Below the pieces are notes generated by a model that did no database searches, was not told where the DNA came from, and worked only from the letters and a program-made list of their open reading frames with translations. The position numbers were made by a program, and so were the translations under genes. Below are positions 8,632-17,688 of a stretch of 64,000 nucleotides of DNA, piece by piece. Each line of letters starts with the position of its first letter. The stretch's first letter is position 1. This DNA is from Parabacteroides sp. FAFU027 (GTDB lineage: Bacteria > Bacteroidota > Bacteroidia > Bacteroidales > UBA7332). The stretch spans positions 62,001 to 126,000 of the forward strand of contig NZ_JAKZKV010000007.1 of assembly GCF_022808675.1 (NCBI RefSeq). Direction: 5' to 3'.

Positions 8632-9420
8632 ATGACTGAAACTAAATTATCTATTTCTGATTCTATGAAATCGGGCTTCCAACTATGGAAAAAGCACCTT
8701 CAAAAAATAATGGTTGTTGGGCTGATTGTTTATTTTCCTACTCAAATTTGTATTGAATTAATATCAGTCCTTTTCGAGAAGGTATTCTCCATTGAAGAAA
8801 ACTTAAATAACCTAAGTCTGATAAACAATACGTACGATATGATAAGGTATTTAATCGGCTCTGTTGCTTTGCTCGGTATTTTAAATTTTATCACAAACAG
8901 ACTGGAAAAAGAAGATGACGAAGAACAAAGTATTAAAGACATTATATTACATGGGCTAAGAAAATGGCCAACTTTTATAGGTGTCGGATTTATTGCTGGA
9001 ATAAAAATCTTAAGTTATGCTCTTTTATTAATCGTTCCTGGAATATATAAATCTGTTCGTTTATCATTTATTGATTGTGAAGTTGCAACAAACGATGACA
9101 AAACGATTGATTCATGTGATGCTAGTGAAAAATTGGTAGATAATCATTGGTGGAGAGTATTTGGCTTCTCATCCTTAATGTTTTTGCTTCAAGTATTATT
9201 GGAGCTTCTGTTTGTAATACCATTATTTTTGAATTCAGAATCCAATATTATGTCCTTGCTTCTTGGTGTAACAACCAAGTTATTAGAAACCTATTTCATT
9301 GTTGTTAGAGCAAACTATTATTTCAGACTAAAAAGACAAAAAGATCACGATAATATCACGACTGAAATCAAGGATGATTTTAATGAAACGCAACAAGGAA
9401 CAGCTATGACGACTATATAA
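8632..9420 (+). CDS. Multipass membrane protein, GDPDase-membrane-domain/YciC-like
   Basis: 262 residues with about five or six hydrophobic segments (near 26-46, 80-95, 115-140, 175-200 and 203-225) and no signal peptide. The central pattern LLIVPGIYKSVRLSFIDCEV, followed by acidic residues and a W-R-V-F-G-F helix, resembles the membrane domain found in glycerophosphodiester phosphodiesterases and YciC-type inner-membrane proteins, where no catalytic role is established. It is AT-rich and lies between repeat copies B and C, parallel to the exported orphan protein upstream. The membrane location is clear; family membership is moderate and function is unknown. Confidence 0.75.
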   Translation: MTETKLSISDSMKSGFQLWKKHLQKIMVVGLIVYFPTQICIELISVLFEKVFSIEENLNNLSLINNTYDMIRYLIGSVALLGILNFITNRLEKEDDEEQSIKDIILHGLRKWPTFIGVGFIAGIKILSYALLLIVPGIYKSVRLSFIDCEVATNDDKTIDSCDASEKLVDNHWWRVFGFSSLMFLLQVLLELLFVIPLFLNSESNIMSLLLGVTTKLLETYFIVVRANYYFRLKRQKDHDNITTEIKDDFNETQQGTAMTTI

Positions 9421-9439
9421 AGAAAAAAACGACAGCCTG

Positions 9440-9482
9440 CCCTCGTTCGCGCGAGTTTGAATTGTAACTTTTGGTGCAAGAC
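9440..9482. repeat. Interspersed repeat element, truncated copy C
   Basis: Only the left ~40 bp of the element are present: CCCTCGTTCGCGCGAGTTT is exact, then the match decays over GTAACTTTTGGTGCA. It lies about 80 bp upstream of the GH43 gene and completes the order repeat-gene-repeat-gene-repeat. Confidence 0.75.
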
Positions 9483-9563
9483 GAATAAACGAAGAAAAAC
9501 GAATGACCGCGAACTCATTTCAACTGACCTTTTATAACCTTAGAAATAACCAATCTAATCACT

Positions 9564-12026
9564 ATGAGAACCAGAACATTAAGAAACAAATCAAACCACC
9601 GCAATGCATCAAACAGGAATGCATTTCTTGCATTTATTTTGTGTGCTGCATCAATTATGATTTCATTGCGAACGAATGCACAAGACAGCACATTGAAAGT
9701 CCATTACACTTTCGAAAAAGGAACCTACGCAGATAGTGTTACAGACAATTCCGGGAATGGATGCAATGGTGCATTGAAAAATGGTGCAACAGTAAGGAAA
9801 ATAGGCCGTTTCAATATTCTGGATTTGGGGTCGGCAAACGGATACCTTGATATGGGGAAGAAGACGGGGACTATCATCAAATCCTTAAGTGATTTCTCTA
9901 TTGCTCTAAATGTGTATGTGGATCAGGCTACGGATCTTAGTGCTTATGGTAATTTTATCTGGACATTTGCCAAATCCGATGATATGGCAAATACAGCTAA
10001 TGGAAATATGTTTTTCTCTGCCAAAGAGACACGCTATGCCATTTCTCCAAACAATTGGTTAAGTGAAACAACGCTCACTTTATATAGTCCTTTGACTCAG
10101 GGAGCTTGGCAACATATCGCTTATACTCAATCAGGAAATACCGGAACGATCTATATCAATGGAATAGCATATTTATCAGGAACCATCCAGACTAAACCTT
10201 CAACTTTGGGGGCCACCACAAGCAACTATTTAGGAAAATCCTGTTATGCAAGTGATGTGTATCTGCAGAAATCCATGCTGAATGACTTCCAACTTTATAG
10301 CCGGGCACTTACCGCTAAAGAAGTTGTCAGTTTGGCTTCCCAAAAAGCAGGATTAGACAGCGCCCTGGTGATTCAACAAATTGAGGATGCAAAATCCAAC
10401 TTAATATTGAGCGGATTAGATTCTGTCAAATCTAATCTAACCTTACCCACCTCAGGACAAAGCGGTGTGGTCATAACCTGGAGTTCGGACAATGTGAATG
10501 TCATTTCAAAAACAGGAGTAGTTACCCGTCCTGCATCGGGAGCATCAATTGCAACAGTAAAACTGACGGCAACACTTTCAAAAAACGGATTTACTGCAAC
10601 AAAAGAATTTATTGCATATGTCATTCCTTTCCTGTCCGATCGTTTAAGTGTAAAACAAGATTCTGCTAATCTGATCCTCTATGGAACCCTGAATGCTCTT
10701 AAACAAAACCTGATCCTTCCGGTGAAAGGTTTTGAGGGGTCAACCATCACATGGAGCTCCAACAAACCCGACACCTTATCAAATACGGGCTCTATTCTGA
10801 ATTATTCTGCTAAAAATACCGGAAAGACTAAAGTAATACTGACCGCTACCCTATCGAAAGGAAGTGAATCAATCACCAAAACCTTCGAAGTATATATTGT
10901 CGAAGCAGATACTTACGCCGGGTATCTGTTTGTCTATTTTACAAATGGCTCAGAAGCCATCCATTTTGCCCTGAGCGATGATGGATATAATTATAAGGCA
11001 TTAAACAAAAACAATCCTGTGCTTAGTTCGTCTGCCATCAGTTCGTCGGGAGGAGTGCGCGATCCACACATTTTTCGAGGAGAAGACGGCAACTATTATA
11101 TGGTAGCCACAGATATGGTCTCGGCATTGGGATGGGATTCAAACCGGGCTATGGTACTTCTGAAGTCATCCAATCTAACCGATTGGAAATCAAGCGTGGT
11201 TAATATCCCGAACACTTACCCTGAGTATAGTTCAGCCACTCAGGTTTGGGCTCCTCAAACGATCTATGATCCGACTGTAGGAAAATACATGATCTATTAT
11301 GCTATGCGTCTTGGGACCAACACTCAAAAAATATATTACGCGTATGCCAACTCTGACTTTACCAAATTAGAAGCAAGTCCTAAGGTATTGTACGAAAAAC
11401 CCAACACCGGAATTATTGACCCGGACATCATCCTCAAAGACGGAATCTATCATTTGTTTTTCAAAAATGAAATTAATGCATCGGGGCTGCAAAAGGCAAT
11501 ATCAAGCAACCTGACCGGAGGATATGCGATTGATAATAACGCTAATTTGGTTCAGGGTTTTGAAGGATCGTGTGTATTTAAACAATTCGATTCCAATACC
11601 TATATCATGATGATAAATGGTTATGTCACCTCAACCAGTACTGATTTGGAGAATTTTTACGCTATTACCAAAACAGCATCCTATGATTTTTACCCTGTTC
11701 ATGGAACGGTCATGCCGATTACAGTTGCAGAAAAACAAGCATTGAATGCTAAATGGGGAACTACCGGCATAGAATCAATCTCTGAAAAGAATGTTTTGGC
11801 TGTCTATCCCAATCCGGTAAAGGACATTCTTCACCTATCTATCAATGAAAACAACACGGAAATCACAGCAACAATTTACAATTTAACCGGAAAGGAACTG
11901 ATTTCTAAAACAATCCAGGCCAATAAGGCACAAATTGACGTGTCCGGGTTGCCTTCCGGTATATATGTGATTTGTTGCAAAACGAAAGACAGAGTTTTGG
12001 GCTTTTCAAAGTTTATTGTATTGTAA
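9564..12026 (+). CDS. Secreted modular GH43-family glycosidase with LamG, Ig-like and T9SS domains
   Basis: 820 residues: a long basic N-region and signal peptide ending near TNAQ (about 40); a LamG/concanavalin-like domain (about 45-250); two Ig-like repeats each carrying ITWSS (about 265-350 and 360-445); a five-bladed GH43 domain (about 450-740); and a type IX sorting domain (about 747-820, starting VYPNPVKD and ending with SGLPSGIYV). In GH43 the expected acidic residues are visible: GVRDPH for the base, IIDPDI for the pKa modulator and FEGSC for the acid. GH43 enzymes mostly remove arabinose, xylose or galactose; the substrate here cannot be read. The GH43 part closely resembles the N-terminal domain of the 47705-49618 protein. 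Confidence 0.92.
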   Translation: MRTRTLRNKSNHRNASNRNAFLAFILCAASIMISLRTNAQDSTLKVHYTFEKGTYADSVTDNSGNGCNGALKNGATVRKIGRFNILDLGSANGYLDMGKKTGTIIKSLSDFSIALNVYVDQATDLSAYGNFIWTFAKSDDMANTANGNMFFSAKETRYAISPNNWLSETTLTLYSPLTQGAWQHIAYTQSGNTGTIYINGIAYLSGTIQTKPSTLGATTSNYLGKSCYASDVYLQKSMLNDFQLYSRALTAKEVVSLASQKAGLDSALVIQQIEDAKSNLILSGLDSVKSNLTLPTSGQSGVVITWSSDNVNVISKTGVVTRPASGASIATVKLTATLSKNGFTATKEFIAYVIPFLSDRLSVKQDSANLILYGTLNALKQNLILPVKGFEGSTITWSSNKPDTLSNTGSILNYSAKNTGKTKVILTATLSKGSESITKTFEVYIVEADTYAGYLFVYFTNGSEAIHFALSDDGYNYKALNKNNPVLSSSAISSSGGVRDPHIFRGEDGNYYMVATDMVSALGWDSNRAMVLLKSSNLTDWKSSVVNIPNTYPEYSSATQVWAPQTIYDPTVGKYMIYYAMRLGTNTQKIYYAYANSDFTKLEASPKVLYEKPNTGIIDPDIILKDGIYHLFFKNEINASGLQKAISSNLTGGYAIDNNANLVQGFEGSCVFKQFDSNTYIMMINGYVTSTSTDLENFYAITKTASYDFYPVHGTVMPITVAEKQALNAKWGTTGIESISEKNVLAVYPNPVKDILHLSINENNTEITATIYNLTGKELISKTIQANKAQIDVSGLPSGIYVICCKTKDRVLGFSKFIVL

Positions 12027-12251
12027 ACGCCTCTCTGGCGTGAGTTGTAATGATGCACGTATCCCAGAGGTCTTAATTGAACGCAAAGAAAGACATCATT
12101 GAATATAAACACTTTGCACCTTAGTAACTTTGTGTTTAGTTTGACTTTTGGGATATCCCTCAGTAGTTGAGCGAAGCGTCTCGCTTCGTTCAAACTAAAA
12201 GCAAAGCTCCCGCTTTGCCAATAATCGGGAAGCAGGAGTTATATATTTTGA

Positions 12252-12325
12252 TAAGACCAGAGGCTTTGTCCATTTAAGGTAAAGCTGGAGGCTTTGATTT
12301 TATAACGACGAAGCCAGAGGCTGTC
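12252..12325. repeat. Three-unit tandem repeat, 29-bp period
   Basis: Cores of the form AAGCCAGAGGCTTTG start at 12252, 12281 and 12310, exactly 29 bp apart. Related hairpin pieces recur at 12200-12217 and at 13922-13941 (CCTCCAGCT-AA-AGCTGGAGG). Confidence 0.6.
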
Positions 12326-12363
12326 GCCGAACGGCCTACTACGGTGTTGTTATTGTTGATTGG

Positions 12364-12468
12364 GTTATTTACAGACTGCGGGCAACCTGAGAAATATGGC
12401 CTTTAACGACTTAGCTGATTATTGTGATGTAGAACTTTATGATGGTTGGGATGTAGAGAAATTGACTT
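12364..12468 (+). pseudogene. Short coding remnant
   Basis: A stop-bounded frame of ~35 codons contains YCDVELYDGWDVEKLT, a protein-like composition with no proper gene around it. It may be a leftover of a truncated neighbour of the 12517 gene. Very tentative. Confidence 0.25.
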
Positions 12469-12516
12469 AAGCTCACATTGATCGTATAATAGAGGTATAA
12501 AAAAAGAAAGAAAAAC

Positions 12517-12867
12517 TTGAAGACAAATATTCCCCTCATAAAAAAATATCTCAGTGGTAAACCCTGGCAATATAGGCTAAAACTAGCAGACAGAGATATT
12601 TCGTCAAATTGGAGTAAATGGATATTAAACCCATCAGGTGAATATATTGAAACTGAAAACAGTGAGCCTGTCTTGATTTCAGAAATTGAGTGGATTGAAA
12701 TAAATCCCATTGAAAATAAAAAGATTGGCAGATTAGTCCCGGATAAAACAATCAACCATTCCTCTGAAATTTGTCAAATGTTGGACAACTTGAACATAGA
12801 ATATTGCGTTGATAATGGAATAGTAAAAATACCTACAAACAGGCTTCAATTTACGATTGAGAGTTAG
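12517..12867 (+). CDS. Small uncharacterised protein, possibly immunity-like
   Basis: 116 residues, soluble, acidic and aromatic-rich. The only plausible start is TTG 12517, after a purine-rich AAAGAAAGAAAAAC stretch; there is no in-frame ATG before residue 87. The motif SEIEWIEI (about 50-57) and the small size are reminiscent of immunity-type proteins such as the DUF6678 group, but that link is weak and no toxin gene is adjacent. A 5'-truncated gene is also possible. It lies in a repeat-rich, low-density stretch. Confidence 0.5.
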   Translation: MKTNIPLIKKYLSGKPWQYRLKLADRDISSNWSKWILNPSGEYIETENSEPVLISEIEWIEINPIENKKIGRLVPDKTINHSSEICQMLDNLNIEYCVDNGIVKIPTNRLQFTIES

Positions 12868-13041
12868 GTACTAAACCGGTGGATTTGCCACTATGGATTG
12901 TAAGCAAAAGTTTAAGCATGCACCTCGCTTCGATCAAGCTAAAAGGAAAGCACCAGTTTTGTCAATATTTGAAGTTGCAGAAACTTTTCAGTTCATAGAT
13001 AACCTGGCTACATTTACGTAAACATCAAATACAGCAGAATT

Positions 13042-13911
13042 ATGGTACCAACAATCCAAAAAGAAAAAGCTGAAATGTTCCTCAAATTTCATCTTGACGA
13101 AGAAATTTTGGTTCTGTTAAACTCATGGGACGCCGGAAGTTCAAAGTTAATAGAAGCTTGTGGCTACAAGGCAATCGCTACAACCAGTATGGGAATAGCC
13201 GCTTCATTAGGTTACCCCGACTGCCAGATCATACAATTATCGGAAATGCTTCAGGTTATAACGGGAATCGTAAATGCGGTACAGGTTCCGGTATCAGTAG
13301 ATATTGAAGCCGGATACGGAAATAATCTGGATGAGATCATTGAGTCGGTTAAGAAAATCATTGCCACCGGTATAGTAGGGATAAACATCGAAGACAGCAT
13401 CGAGTTAAGTCCTGTCCTAGTGGACGAAATGGAATTTTGTGAGCGGATATCGGCCATTCGCGCATTATCGGATTCACTGGGCTTTCATTTAGTAATCAAT
13501 GCAAGAACTGACTCTTTTTATACTTCGTCAGGTTCGACACAGGAAAAACTGGCAGAATCCATAAGGCGTGGTAATAAATACCGGGAAGCAGGTGCCGACT
13601 GCATATTTGTACAGCCAGTATGGGAAAAAGAAATAATCCGAACACTGGTTAAGGAAATCAATGCGCCAATCAATATTCTATCAAACCCGACAATCGGGGC
13701 TGAGTTACCGCCTTCTGTACGTGAACTTCAGGATTTGGGTGTTGCCCGTTTAAGCATGGGGTCTGGTTTGATGAAAGCGACTTTGGCTTTAATCAAAAAA
13801 GTGGCTGACGAACTCTCCGAAAAAGGAACATACACCATTTTATCAGATACAATGACACCACGTACCGAAGCTGCATTAGCCTATAAAATGGCAATTGGGT
13901 TAAACAAGTAA
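13042..13911 (+). CDS. Isocitrate lyase/PEP mutase-family enzyme
   Basis: 289 residues forming a single (beta/alpha)8 barrel. Family motifs are clear: LLNSWDAGSSKL (about 27-38), VDIEAGYGN with the metal-binding acid, GINIEDS, and INARTDSF. The KKCGH signature of true isocitrate lyases is not seen, and the loop reads differently, so the reaction is probably cleavage or hydrolysis of a small 2-oxo acid or phosphonate-like compound by the broad PEPM branch rather than the glyoxylate shunt. No phosphonate or propionate genes lie nearby. It starts at ATG 13042 with an A-rich leader. Family assignment is firm; substrate is unknown. Confidence 0.88.
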   Translation: MVPTIQKEKAEMFLKFHLDEEILVLLNSWDAGSSKLIEACGYKAIATTSMGIAASLGYPDCQIIQLSEMLQVITGIVNAVQVPVSVDIEAGYGNNLDEIIESVKKIIATGIVGINIEDSIELSPVLVDEMEFCERISAIRALSDSLGFHLVINARTDSFYTSSGSTQEKLAESIRRGNKYREAGADCIFVQPVWEKEIIRTLVKEINAPINILSNPTIGAELPPSVRELQDLGVARLSMGSGLMKATLALIKKVADELSEKGTYTILSDTMTPRTEAALAYKMAIGLNK

Positions 13912-14312
13912 TGAACATTGACCTCCAGCTAAAGCTGGAGGCAATTCAAAGGTCCGGAGGATTTTAACACTGACAGCGTCATTGTAAATAAAAATCCAAC
14001 AGATATGGAGTTTTAGGATGAGTCTCCCCCCTTGCCTGTTTTCTTCCAATCAATACCCGCCTTATAACTCAGTGCTGAGTACCAGACAGAGAATATATCA
14101 TTCGAAATAAAGGGGATGGGTCTGGCGTTTTTGCTTCTTACTTCATACAACCGAAGAATCGATATTGAATTTTGAAAGCATCTATAACAAGAAATATTAC
14201 AACATCCCGTTTAAGAGAGATATGCTTTTTCCGGAATTCATTATCCGGTGACCACATAGTTTTACAGACAATGACCTGTTTGGGTTAAATCCCGAATCTA
14301 CAATTTACAGAA
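13912..14312. other. Intergenic stretch with hairpin and a possible minus-strand remnant
   Basis: 401 bp. A hairpin CCTCCAGCT/AGCTGGAGG at 13922-13941 lacks a T run. On the minus strand a stop-bounded frame of ~65 codons (about 14013-14213) ends with protein-like residues NARPIPFISNDIFSVWYSAL then DWKKTGKGG, possibly the tail of a lost gene. No intact gene is visible. Confidence 0.35.
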
Positions 14313-15854
14313 ATGAACGAAGACAAACGAACAAAACATTTTCAACAACCGCTGAAACAATGGATTAAGTGCAGCGTGTGGAGTCTGATTTATATCCTAT
14401 TTATTGCCTGGGTTGGTAATTTCTGGTGGCTTTTGGGCTTGCCTGTAATTTTTGATGCCTTCATTACTCATTACATACCCTGGACTTGGTGGAAAAAATC
14501 GAAAAACAAGCATGTACGAACCATAATGGGGTGGTTTGATGCAATTGCATTTGCTTTGGTTGCTGTCTATTTTATCAATTCCTTTTTGTTTCAGAATTAC
14601 CAGATACCGAGCTCTTCGCTTGAGAAGTCTCTGTTGGTTGGGGATTTCCTGCTTGTCAGTAAGGCCAGTTACGGCCCACGTATACCCAATACCCCACTCT
14701 CCTTCCCATTGGCTCAGCACACCCTTCCGATACTCAATTGCAAATCGTTTATTGAAAATCCGCAATGGGACTACAAACGCCTGAAAGGGTTCGACAATAT
14801 AAAACGCAATGACATTGTGGTATTCAACTTTCCGACCGGAGATACGGTGGCTATAAACCGCCAGAATCCGGATTATTACACCAGTTGCTATGAAGAAGGG
14901 TTAGCTTTTATAAAAAACCAACTCCCCAACGTAACCCCAACAGCAGAACAATGTTTCCGGTATGGACGTGAGATAGTAAATGTAAATCCGGGAGTGTACG
15001 GAAAAATCGTTTACCGACCTGTTGACCGTCGTGAAAACTATGTCAAACGTTGTGTGGCAATTGCAGATGACTGGCTGACGATCAAAAACAATCAGGTGTA
15101 TGTAAACAGCAAAAAACAGGAAAAGATTCCCGGAATACAGCTCAATTATTACATCCAGACAGATGGAACACCTCTGAATAACGAAACACTGGATAATCTT
15201 GGAGTTAGTGATGAAGACAGAATGATGCTGGATAATCCTCAAAATGTGAAACAGCTAAAAGCGCTAAATCTCAATCCGGGATTACCAGTATATCATTTTC
15301 CTTTAACACAGGATGGCTACCAGAAATTGCTTCATCAGAAAGGGGTAAAGCGACTGAAGGTTGAACCGGAAAACACTTCATGTCAGGCGCTGGTAGATCA
15401 AAACCGGTCGATCGTAAAAAGAGACGGATTTACCCTGTCTGTAATCTGTCAAAATAGCGAGGTTTTCCCTCTGGGAATGAAGAAAACCTGGACAAGGGAC
15501 AACTACGGGCCTTTATGGATCCCTAAACGGGGTATGCGCTTAGTGCTGAACCGGTACAACCTTCCGATTTACGAACGAATCATCCGCGTATATGAGCACA
15601 ATAAACTGGAAGTGAAAAACGGCGTATTTTACATTAACGATAAAGCGACAACTACCTACCGCTTTAAAATGGATTACTACTGGATGATGGGAGACAATCG
15701 TCATAATTCAGCCGATTCCCGTTACTGGGGTTTTGTTCCGGAAGATCATATCGTGGGCCGTCCGTTATTCGTATGGTTATCTCTAGACAAAGACAAAGGC
15801 TGGTTTAGTGGCAAGATTCGCTGGAACAGGTTTTTCAAAAGTGCGGAGAGATAA
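14313..15854 (+). CDS. lepB: Signal peptidase I, long Bacteroidota form
   Basis: 513 residues, much longer than the ~320-aa E. coli enzyme because of an insertion between the catalytic boxes. Two N-terminal membrane segments (about 20-45 and 73-93) anchor it. The catalytic Ser is Ser102 in IPSSSLEKSL, and the general-base Lys is Lys245 in ENYVKRCVAI. The conserved box MMGDNRHNSADSRYWGFVP follows near the C-terminus. It cleaves signal peptides of exported proteins on the outer face of the inner membrane. The residue after the nucleophile is Leu rather than the usual Met. It stands alone in its transcription unit. Whether this is the main LepB or a second paralogue cannot be told here. Confidence 0.93.
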   Translation: MNEDKRTKHFQQPLKQWIKCSVWSLIYILFIAWVGNFWWLLGLPVIFDAFITHYIPWTWWKKSKNKHVRTIMGWFDAIAFALVAVYFINSFLFQNYQIPSSSLEKSLLVGDFLLVSKASYGPRIPNTPLSFPLAQHTLPILNCKSFIENPQWDYKRLKGFDNIKRNDIVVFNFPTGDTVAINRQNPDYYTSCYEEGLAFIKNQLPNVTPTAEQCFRYGREIVNVNPGVYGKIVYRPVDRRENYVKRCVAIADDWLTIKNNQVYVNSKKQEKIPGIQLNYYIQTDGTPLNNETLDNLGVSDEDRMMLDNPQNVKQLKALNLNPGLPVYHFPLTQDGYQKLLHQKGVKRLKVEPENTSCQALVDQNRSIVKRDGFTLSVICQNSEVFPLGMKKTWTRDNYGPLWIPKRGMRLVLNRYNLPIYERIIRVYEHNKLEVKNGVFYINDKATTTYRFKMDYYWMMGDNRHNSADSRYWGFVPEDHIVGRPLFVWLSLDKDKGWFSGKIRWNRFFKSAER

Positions 15855-16282
15855 ACTCCTTTCTCTATCCTACATACTTTTTTTCCGAAACAATGGACAG
15901 ATAAAGTAATAAATATGGCTCTATAACGGTTTGTATGGATAGTATTATCTTAGTCTGGAACTACCTAATTGTTTAGCCACGAATCCACGAATAAGAAAGT
16001 ATCTTTACTTTTCCAGTTTTGGAAAAGCATTTGTGATATTCGATATATATTTATTCAATATTTCAGCAAGTTAGCCTCTCTATATTCATTCGTGCATTCG
16101 TGGCTTACTATTTTGATTTATATCCTGTTTCACTGAATAATTACACGAAACTTAGGAAAATATTTTTCCTAAGTAATAGAGTTACCCACACTATTCGTTA
16201 TAGTGCCATAAATATGGTCAACAAACGATCGTTTTCATAGTTTTCAAATAGAAAAAAACATATACTGACAAATAAACGAACT
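15855..16282. other. Intergenic stretch with an 18-bp inverted repeat
   Basis: 428 bp without a gene. AGCCACGAATCCACGAAT (15975-15992) faces ATTCGTGCATTCGTGGCT (16088-16105), 17 of 18 complementary around a 95-bp centre. Such GCCACGAAT sequences look like dispersed intergenic repeats. Confidence 0.5.
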
Positions 16283-16567
16283 ATGGTAAAAATAGAACAG
16301 GAAGAAAATGGCAAAAAAGGTAGATTTGTCATTTACGAAAATGAACAGTTTGCAGGGGAAATGACCTATACATGGACAGATGATACAAAAATCAAAATAG
16401 ACCATACAGGTATCGGAGATGCCTTTGGTGGAAAAGGGTATGGTAAACAACTGGTAATGAAAGCGGTTGAATTTGCCAGGGAAAAAGGAATTAAAATCGT
16501 CCCGGTATGTCCGTTTGTCAAAGCGACTTTTGAGAGGGATGAAAACATCCGGGATGTGAGGGGGTAG
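16283..16567 (+). CDS. Small GNAT-type N-acetyltransferase (NATD1/YidJ-like)
   Basis: 94 residues. The acetyl-CoA loop is visible as GGKGYGKQLVMKAVEFAREK (about 49-68), preceded by IDHTGIGDAF and followed by IVPVCPFVKATFER. These match the minimal one-domain GNAT family (NATD1-type, about 90-100 aa), whose substrates are generally unknown. It starts at ATG 16283 in an AT-rich leader. It is a single gene; no operon partner is evident. Confidence 0.88.
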   Translation: MVKIEQEENGKKGRFVIYENEQFAGEMTYTWTDDTKIKIDHTGIGDAFGGKGYGKQLVMKAVEFAREKGIKIVPVCPFVKATFERDENIRDVRG

Positions 16568-16581
16568 ACTAAATACTGCAT

Positions 16582-16725
16582 CAGGTTAAAAACCCCGATG
16601 CTACATTATCGGTCATACCTACGGCATTTGCATACAAGCATCCCACCGACCACATCAATGTCAGTGTAACGAATGAAGTCACCACTAAATATCCTCAATC
16701 TTTCCTGCAAATTGACCGGGAGTAA
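16582..16725 (+). pseudogene. Possible C-terminal gene remnant
   Basis: A ~48-codon stop-bounded frame ends ...TDHINVSVTNEVTTKYPQSF and then a stop, with protein-like composition but no start codon. It may be the tail of a decayed gene in the 250-bp gap. Tentative. Confidence 0.25.
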
Positions 16726-16817
16726 CGGAGAATCCCGTACTTTTGAAGGCTGAAAGTTATTTCAATCAAATGACTACCTACGTTATATCAGCTTAAACAA
16801 AAGTCTATCAAATATTT

Positions 16818-17681
16818 ATGCAAACAACCCGACTCACACCTGACACCAAACTACCGCTCACCTGTTCACGCACCGGAATCTGCTGCCACGGAAACAGAGT
16901 CTGGTTAAATCCGTGGGAACTGCTTTGTCTGGCAACGGAGAAAGGCATTTCTGTTCGGGAATTCCGGGATTTGCATTCCATTTTTGGCGGTATTCGTTTG
17001 CTGTTTAACGGTAAGAGTGATAATCAGAGCAGACAGGCATGCAATCAATACATTGAGAACTTTGGGTGCAGCGTTCATCCGGGACGTCCGTTGGCTTGCA
17101 GATTGTTTCCGATAGCCAGACAAATTCAAAACGGAGAGGTATGCTATATGTATCAGGGCAGTCAGTTCCCTTGCCTGGATAGCTGTCCGGAAGTGTTGGA
17201 TTTGCCCCAATTAACCGTAGCGGAATACCTTGAAGGTCAGCAGACAGAACGATTTGAGCAGGCACAGGACGCCTATCTGGAGTTGATGCAAAGTCTGGCG
17301 GATATTGCTTTTATGTTATTACTCGATACTGGTTTAGCTGCGTCTGGTGACCGCAAAACCCTGGCAGCCTGGAAACAAATGGGTAAAGAAGACCCCGACG
17401 CGTTGGTCACCCGTATCGGCAACGAGTGGATGGACGACCTGATGCTTCCTGAAATCCCTTACTCAAACGACCCGGTTTTGTTTTCACAACAACACAATGA
17501 GTTATTGCAAGAAAAACTACAACTCGCTTGCGGCAACCTGAAAACTGAACAAGAGTTGCACGAAGCTTCCGTTTTGACCATGGCAATGGCCTTACATTTG
17601 GCTCGTAGCCTCGGAGCAAATCCACAACACCTGTCGGAGCATTGGATAAATATTGCCAAAGAGAACGGGGCTTTGAATTGA
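16818..17681 (+). CDS. YkgJ-family cysteine-cluster protein
   Basis: 287 residues. The N-terminal ~140 residues hold the family's cysteines: CSRTGICCHG (about 16-25), then ACNQYIENFGCSVHPGRPLACRLFP split over about 74-98, and FPCLDSCP, consistent with a zinc or iron-sulphur binding fold of unknown reaction. The rest is helical with no membrane segment. The stop lies 7 nt before the end of the convergent EamA gene. Start ATG 16818 is the first ATG in frame. The family is firm; function is unknown. Confidence 0.85.
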   Translation: MQTTRLTPDTKLPLTCSRTGICCHGNRVWLNPWELLCLATEKGISVREFRDLHSIFGGIRLLFNGKSDNQSRQACNQYIENFGCSVHPGRPLACRLFPIARQIQNGEVCYMYQGSQFPCLDSCPEVLDLPQLTVAEYLEGQQTERFEQAQDAYLELMQSLADIAFMLLLDTGLAASGDRKTLAAWKQMGKEDPDALVTRIGNEWMDDLMLPEIPYSNDPVLFSQQHNELLQEKLQLACGNLKTEQELHEASVLTMAMALHLARSLGANPQHLSEHWINIAKENGALN

Positions 17682-17688
17682 AGATCAA

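Larger units (their letters stand above)
12027..12516. other. Intergenic stretch with degenerate repeats and a gene remnant
   Basis: 490 bp. It holds fragments of common intergenic hairpin sequences, a three-unit 29-bp tandem repeat (12252-12325) and a short remnant frame (12364-12468), annotated separately. No full gene is visible. Confidence 0.5.

Noticed and set aside
13042-13911. True isocitrate lyase of the glyoxylate shunt
   Set aside because: The protein is only 289 aa and lacks the KKCGH signature; no malate synthase is adjacent.
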